Origin: Thermodesulfovibrionales bacterium | Lineage (GTDB): Bacteria; Nitrospirota; Thermodesulfovibrionia; Thermodesulfovibrionales; Dissulfurispiraceae | DNA length: 32,914 nucleotides | NCBI GenBank assembly: GCA_026416735.1 | Contig: JAOAEO010000002.1 | Span: 18,536 to 51,449, forward strand | Direction: 5' to 3' | In this document: piece after piece, positions 28,251 through 32,914 of the stretch | How the letters are laid out: every line of letters begins with the position of its first letter | How positions within the stretch are numbered: the first letter of the stretch is position 1 | The notes under the pieces: generated by a model | The model's input: the letters and a program-made list of their open reading frames with translations, nothing else | Told to the model about the DNA's origin: nothing | The model's database searches: none | Program-made: the position numbers and the translations under genes

Positions 28251-29414
28251 CTAAAATATAGGATTAGCTGTAGCCAGTTGGTCAGGCCAAACAATTTCCT
28301 TCTTCCCCTTCTGCCATTGAGTGATAAACCCATGCTGCCTTATCTGTCTACCAGTATGATCAATACCGAATCTTCCGATGATCGTTATAGTATCCATATT
28401 AAATAACGCCTCTCTAATCTTCTTCCTGTCTAAAGTACCTTTTCTTCTAATTGCCTCTTCAAGCACCTGTCCACCAGCATAGGCGAGGGCAGCATGATAT
28501 GCAGGCGGTTTATTAAAGGTTTTTAGATAATCTTCATAGAACTTCTTGGCCCCTGAGAATCCAGCTTTTTCAGTCCAAAGAGAGGAAGAAAAGGTTAGGT
28601 TTGCGTCTTCTTTCAAGCTTTTGTAATACTCATCAAGAGCAGCTCCTACTGAGGCAAAATAAGCCTTAGGGTAATAGTTAATTTTTTTCAGTGCTAATCT
28701 CATATCTATTGCTTCGTTTAAATGCCCACCAACTAATAGTGCCTCGGCACCTGAATTCCTAACTTTTATGGCAAGGGAAGTTAGATCCCTGGTATCCTTT
28801 TTGAAAGACTCAAACATTATTACATCCATATCAAACTTTTTTGCAAAGGAGAGGGCTCCTTTTGCTACATCTCGGGAGTGAGGATCGTCGGCACTGAGTA
28901 TTGCTACTTTTTTAATGTTATTTTTGACAAGCAACTCTAAAAACCCCTGGGCAACTCTATCAGAAGGTGTATAAACTCCTATGGCATTCTTATAACCTTT
29001 CTCCCATATGCTGCTTGCACCTGCCCCGGATATTATAAGGGGGTAGTCAAACCTCTCAGTTATTGGCAACACAGCATGGGTTATAGGTGACGAGTATGGA
29101 CCGAATAGGAAATCCATCTTTTCTTTTACAATCATCCTCTCATAAATTTGTTTTGCGGTCTCAGTATCACCTCCATCATCATATATGGTTACCTTTACCT
29201 TTTTCCCTAAAATCCCGCCTCTTTCATTTACATTCTTTTCCCAAATCTTATAGCCATTCCTTTGCTCGTTGCCCATCACAGAAAATTTACCCGTGAGTGA
29301 AAGAGTTACACCAATCCTGATAGAATCATCGGTTGAGGTAATTGAAGACTTAACAGAGAAGAAAAGAGAGAAAATAATAACAAATGCAATAAAGAAGTAA
29401 GACATCTTTCTCAT
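28251..29414 (-). CDS. ABC transporter substrate-binding protein, branched-chain amino acid type (Peripla_BP_6-like)
   Basis: Signal peptide; IRIGVTLSLTGKFSVMGNEQRNGYKIWEKNVNERGGILGKKVKVTIYDDGGDTETAKQIYERMI...GPYSSPITHAVLPI. Confidence 0.93.
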   Translation of the reverse strand: MRKMSYFFIAFVIIFSLFFSVKSSITSTDDSIRIGVTLSLTGKFSVMGNEQRNGYKIWEKNVNERGGILGKKVKVTIYDDGGDTETAKQIYERMIVKEKMDFLFGPYSSPITHAVLPITERFDYPLIISGAGASSIWEKGYKNAIGVYTPSDRVAQGFLELLVKNNIKKVAILSADDPHSRDVAKGALSFAKKFDMDVIMFESFKKDTRDLTSLAIKVRNSGAEALLVGGHLNEAIDMRLALKKINYYPKAYFASVGAALDEYYKSLKEDANLTFSSSLWTEKAGFSGAKKFYEDYLKTFNKPPAYHAALAYAGGQVLEEAIRRKGTLDRKKIREALFNMDTITIIGRFGIDHTGRQIRQHGFITQWQKGKKEIVWPDQLATANPIF

Positions 29415-29533
29415 AGTTTTTTCACTTTGTTATAGAAAGGCTTATTGAATTAATTATAACAGATAGTAACTCTAAGAAAAAAACAAATTTTTCAAAGGGA
29501 AGTTCCCCATACTATTCTACTATAAAACTATAC

Positions 29534-30200
29534 TGAACCCCTTAAAAAGTGGACACAGTTACTTTGTAGAGGTTACATTTTTTTCAGACTAACAGAGAAA
29601 AATAAAAAGGAGGTATTAAAGAGGTATTAAAAATGAAGCAAAGGATATGGACAGCAGAATAAAAGATGGCAATTGTTCTGGAAGGGATTAAAGGCAGCAA
29701 ATCTGTAGCTGAACTTTGTAGAGAATACAAGATAAACAAAGGGTGGACATATTTAGTTTTAGTGTTTGACTGATATACTAAGAAGACGGTTGAGCATGGA
29801 GTTTTCTTAAGGGGTAGGATTGCTGAACGGAGGGAAGCCTTATAGAAAGCATTACAGACTGAATTTCCTAAAGGAGTAAGAGGTAGTGGTTTAAAGTTAG
29901 TCAGTGATTATGGAAGTCAGCCTACATCTACAGCTTTTATGAAAGATATGTAGTGCTTGGGATTGAGCAGATATTCAACTCTTATGACAACCCGAAAGGA
30001 AATGCTGACACTGAGAGAGTGATGAGAGCAATCAAAGAGGAGTTGTGGCTTAATAAGTTTAGTAGTTTTGAGGAAGCGAAAGAGAAGTTAGGGGAACATC
30101 TTTTATGAGATACAGAAAGGAGATGTTGCATAATGGTCGATAGATTGAAAGACTGAAAGGTGCTCTCAAAGGGGATGTAGTACAAACGGATTAAGTGTTT
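29534..30200 (+). mobile_element. Internally deleted IS3-family-like element remnant; right boundary uncertain
   Basis: Left-end-like TGAACCCCTTAAAAAGTGGACAC at 29534; OrfA HTH remnant MKQRIWTAE*KMAIVLEGIKGSKSVAELCREYKINK fused almost directly to OrfB integrase core GWTYLVLVFD*YTKKTVEHG...LVSDYGSQPTSTAFMKD...SYDNPKGNADTERVMRAIKEEL. Confidence 0.75.
29633..30110 (+). pseudogene. IS3-like transposase OrfA/OrfB pseudogene with stops, frameshift and internal deletion
   Basis: In-frame stops (TAE*KMA, VFD*YTK, EAL*KA) and a frameshift before GIEQIFNSYDNPKGNADTERV. Confidence 0.75.
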
Positions 30201-30264
30201 GTAAAATCAGACTATTTAGGTCAGCCTTGAATGGAAAGTTCGGAATAAAAACTCTTGTCTTTGT

Positions 30265-30717
30265 TTATTTTTCAAAGAGGTTTTTTACTTCGAGAATTAG
30301 ATCATTTATATCTTTAAATTCACGGTAAACAGAAGCGAAACGGACATATGCAACTTTATCGATCTCTTTCAAAGCTGTAACGACTTCCTCTCCAATCCAC
30401 GAAGAGGGAATCTCTTTGCATCCCATGTTTATAAGTTTTTTTTCGATCTGAGAGACTATATTTTCCAATGCGTCTATAGGAATGGGTCTTTTCTCACATG
30501 CTTTTTTTAAACCATTTAAAATTTTCTGTCGATCATAAGGCTCTCGACGTCCATCTTTTTTGATTACTAAGGGAAGAGGATCTTCGACTCTTTCATAAGA
30601 AGTAAAACGGTTTTCACACTTTATACATTCTCTTCTTCTACGGATTACTTCACCATCTTTACTGATTCGGGAATCAATTACCTTGTCTTTTAGACCTCCA
30701 CAGAAGGGACATTTCAT
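30265..30717 (-). CDS. nrdR: Transcriptional repressor NrdR
   Basis: MKCPFCGGLKDKVIDSRISKDGEVIRRRRECIKCENRFTSYERVE zinc ribbon and ATP-cone. Confidence 0.97.
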   Translation of the reverse strand: MKCPFCGGLKDKVIDSRISKDGEVIRRRRECIKCENRFTSYERVEDPLPLVIKKDGRREPYDRQKILNGLKKACEKRPIPIDALENIVSQIEKKLINMGCKEIPSSWIGEEVVTALKEIDKVAYVRFASVYREFKDINDLILEVKNLFEK

Positions 30718-30730
30718 AACTTAAAAATGC

Positions 30731-31978
30731 TCACAGTGAAGAATATACTGGAAATCTTTTGGCTAAATTTTTTGCTTTTACGCTTATATCTTTAAGCACA
30801 GAAATTTTGTTGAAGTTTTTGATTGCTGAATAAATCATATCGGCGATTTCGTCCATTTCTTCCTCTTTCATACCCCTCGTTGTTACACTTGGAGTGCCAA
30901 GCCTTAATCCACTTGTGATTGAAGCAGGTTTGTCATCGTAGGGGATGGCATTTTTATTTACTGTTATACCAGCTATCTCGAGAGCTGTTTCAGCATCTTT
31001 ACCTGTTATATTCATATTTCTAAGATCAACGAGCATTAAGTGGTTATCTGTGCCATTGGTAATAATTTTAAACCCAAATTCTTTTAGTTTTTCAGCCAAT
31101 CTTTTTGCGTTTCTAACTACTTGTTGTTGATATTGTTTGAATTCTTCAGTCATAGCTTCTTTAAAGGCTACAGCCTTAGCAGCTATCACATGAATGAGGG
31201 GACCACCCTGTATTCCTGGGAATACCATTTTATCGATAATTTTTGCATATTTTTCTTTGCACATGATCATTCCACCTCTTGGTCCGCGCATGGTTTTATG
31301 AGTTGTAGAGGTTACAAAATCGGCGTGAGGTATAGGAGATGGATGAAGCCCTGCTGCTATTAATCCAGCTATGTGGGCTATATCTGCCAATAATAAGGCA
31401 TTATTTTCTTTGGCAATCTTAGAAAAGGCTTCAAAATCAATAATTCTAGAATAAGCGCTTGCTCCAACGACTATGATTTTAGGTTTGCATCTTTCAGCCA
31501 TCTCTCTGACTTCATTCATATCTATAAACCCTGTCTCTTTGTTAACACCATAAAAAAAAGTTTTGTATAACATCCCCGTAAAATTAACGGGGGAACCATG
31601 AGAAAGATGGCCTCCATGAGTTAAATGCATCCCAAGGATGGTATCATTTGGGTTTAGAACTGAGAAGAAAACTGCCATATTTGCTTGTGTTCCTGAATGG
31701 GGTTGGACGTTAACATGGTCTGCACCAAAAAGCTTTCTGGCTCTTTCTATTGCGAGGGTTTCTACTTCATCCGCATATTTACACCCCCCATAATATCTCC
31801 TCTCGGGATAACCTTCAGCATATTTATTAGTAAAGGCAGAACCTTGAGCTTCTAAGATAGCCCTGCTTGCATAATTTTCAGAAGCAATTAGAATAATCTT
31901 CTCCTCTTCCCTTTGTATTTCCTTTAACACAGCTTCATAAATTTCAGGGTCAATTTGCTTTAGATATTGTAAATTCAT
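30731..31978 (-). CDS. glyA: Serine hydroxymethyltransferase
   Basis: [58 protein letters not shown]-lysine motif. Confidence 0.98.
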   Translation of the reverse strand: MNLQYLKQIDPEIYEAVLKEIQREEEKIILIASENYASRAILEAQGSAFTNKYAEGYPERRYYGGCKYADEVETLAIERARKLFGADHVNVQPHSGTQANMAVFFSVLNPNDTILGMHLTHGGHLSHGSPVNFTGMLYKTFFYGVNKETGFIDMNEVREMAERCKPKIIVVGASAYSRIIDFEAFSKIAKENNALLLADIAHIAGLIAAGLHPSPIPHADFVTSTTHKTMRGPRGGMIMCKEKYAKIIDKMVFPGIQGGPLIHVIAAKAVAFKEAMTEEFKQYQQQVVRNAKRLAEKLKEFGFKIITNGTDNHLMLVDLRNMNITGKDAETALEIAGITVNKNAIPYDDKPASITSGLRLGTPSVTTRGMKEEEMDEIADMIYSAIKNFNKISVLKDISVKAKNLAKRFPVYSSL

Positions 31979-32427
31979 CTTTTCAAAAACCTCTTTTCTA
32001 TGAGGCTAATTTTTTTTAATCTATTACAATGCCTCTCCCCTTCGTAGGGAGTATTGATCCATGTAATAACTATCTCTTTAGCAAGGTCTATGCCAACTAT
32101 TCTACTGCCCAAGACTAAGACATTAGCATTGTTATGTAGTCTGCTCATCTTAGCAGTATATAGTTCATTGCATAAAGATGCACGAACATTTTTGAATTTG
32201 TTGGCAACTATTGTCATTCCTATTCCTGTCCCGCATATTAAGATACCTCTGTCTGCCTGCCCTCTGGATATTGTGATAGAAACCTTTTTGCCGAAATCGG
32301 GATAGTCGACAGACTTTGTAGAATTTGTTCCGTAGTCAATATAATCATGTCCATGTTCTTTCAGTATTTTGATGATCTCACTTTTTAGAAAATAACCAGC
32401 ATGATCAGACCCTATAGCAAAAAGCAT
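31975..32427 (-). CDS. rpiB: Ribose 5-phosphate isomerase B
   Basis: [68 protein letters not shown]. Confidence 0.96.
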   Translation of the reverse strand: MLFAIGSDHAGYFLKSEIIKILKEHGHDYIDYGTNSTKSVDYPDFGKKVSITISRGQADRGILICGTGIGMTIVANKFKNVRASLCNELYTAKMSRLHNNANVLVLGSRIVGIDLAKEIVITWINTPYEGERHCNRLKKISLIEKRFLKR

Positions 32428-32623
32428 TTGTTCTGTTACCTTTTAAGGGTAGAAGTTTTTTGCTTAAACATTTAATAATAAATAAGAGGAAATATTGAAG
32501 TCAAGAAAACAATCTACGGTATCTTCGTTCTCTATCTCACCCAGTATAAAAGATGGATCGAAGCTGAATAGCAGAGGGCAATCCATTAAGAAATTTTTGT
32601 TTTTATTATTTTTATAGATAGTC

Positions 32624-32914
32624 TTAAAGCTTTAAAACTTTTTTACTATAAAATGCCCTTAACTGACCACAGGCTGCCTCGATATCTCCGCCTCTACTTT
32701 TTCTTATAAAGACAGAGAGATTTCTCTCAGTTAATACTCTTTGAAATTTAAGAATTGTTTTACTATCAGATCCTTGAAACTGACACCCCTCGAAGGGATT
32801 AAAGGGAATAAGATTTATCTTTGAAGGTATTCCTTTAATTAAATTGGCTAACCTTTGTGCATCCTTGAGGGAATCATTTATACCTTTTAACATCACATAC
32901 TCAAAGGTTATTCT
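32624..32914 (-). CDS. rlmN: 23S rRNA (adenine2503-C2)-methyltransferase RlmN, C-terminal part; continues beyond the right edge
   Basis: RITFEYVMLKGINDSLKDAQRLANLIKGIPSKINLIPFNPF...RKSRGGDIEAACGQL; open at the window edge. Confidence 0.93.
   Translation of the reverse strand, partial: RITFEYVMLKGINDSLKDAQRLANLIKGIPSKINLIPFNPFEGCQFQGSDSKTILKFQRVLTERNLSVFIRKSRGGDIEAACGQLRAFYSKKVLKL

Noticed and set aside
31121-31363. Plus-strand ORFs opposite glyA and rpiB
   Set aside because: Shadow ORFs over highly conserved genes
32464-32586. 40-codon minus-strand ORF MDCPLLFSFDPSFILGEIENEDTVDCFLDFNISSYLLLNV between rlmN and rpiB
   Set aside because: No Shine-Dalgarno before the ATG, short, and no recognisable family; chance is likely without conservation data

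Overview
AT-rich bacterial chromosomal window made mostly of core and biosynthetic genes. (1) Minus strand 1-2944: cobalamin genes cbiF (partial), an HD-domain hydrolase, cbiL and a cbiE-cbiT fusion. They directly follow a TolC / HlyD-type adaptor / MacB-LolD-type ATPase set (2947-5984) that has no recognisable permease. (2) Plus strand 6679-15525: ileS, lspA, a creatininase-family protein, aspS, an Fe-S + DUF3786-like protein, an ogt-type methyltransferase and nagZ. (3) Minus strand: a stand-alone SagB-type nitroreductase (15546-16298). (4) Minus strand 17579-29414: a colinear block of an orphan branched-chain-type substrate-binding protein, a hybrid histidine kinase and type II secretion genes gspE-F-G-H-I-J-K-L-M-N. 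gspC, gspD and gspO are absent. (5) Minus strand: nrdR, glyA, rpiB and partial rlmN at the right edge. Three decayed mobile elements sit at module boundaries: two inverted copies of one IS1380-like element (about 6.05-6.6 kb and 16.37-17.5 kb) and an internally deleted IS3-like element (about 29.53-30.2 kb). I see no CRISPR array, rRNA or tRNA, and no clear new defence system. The best leads are the sensor/T2SS block, the structured leader of the IS1380-like element, the HD protein inside the cobalamin operon, and the non-discriminating AspRS signature.
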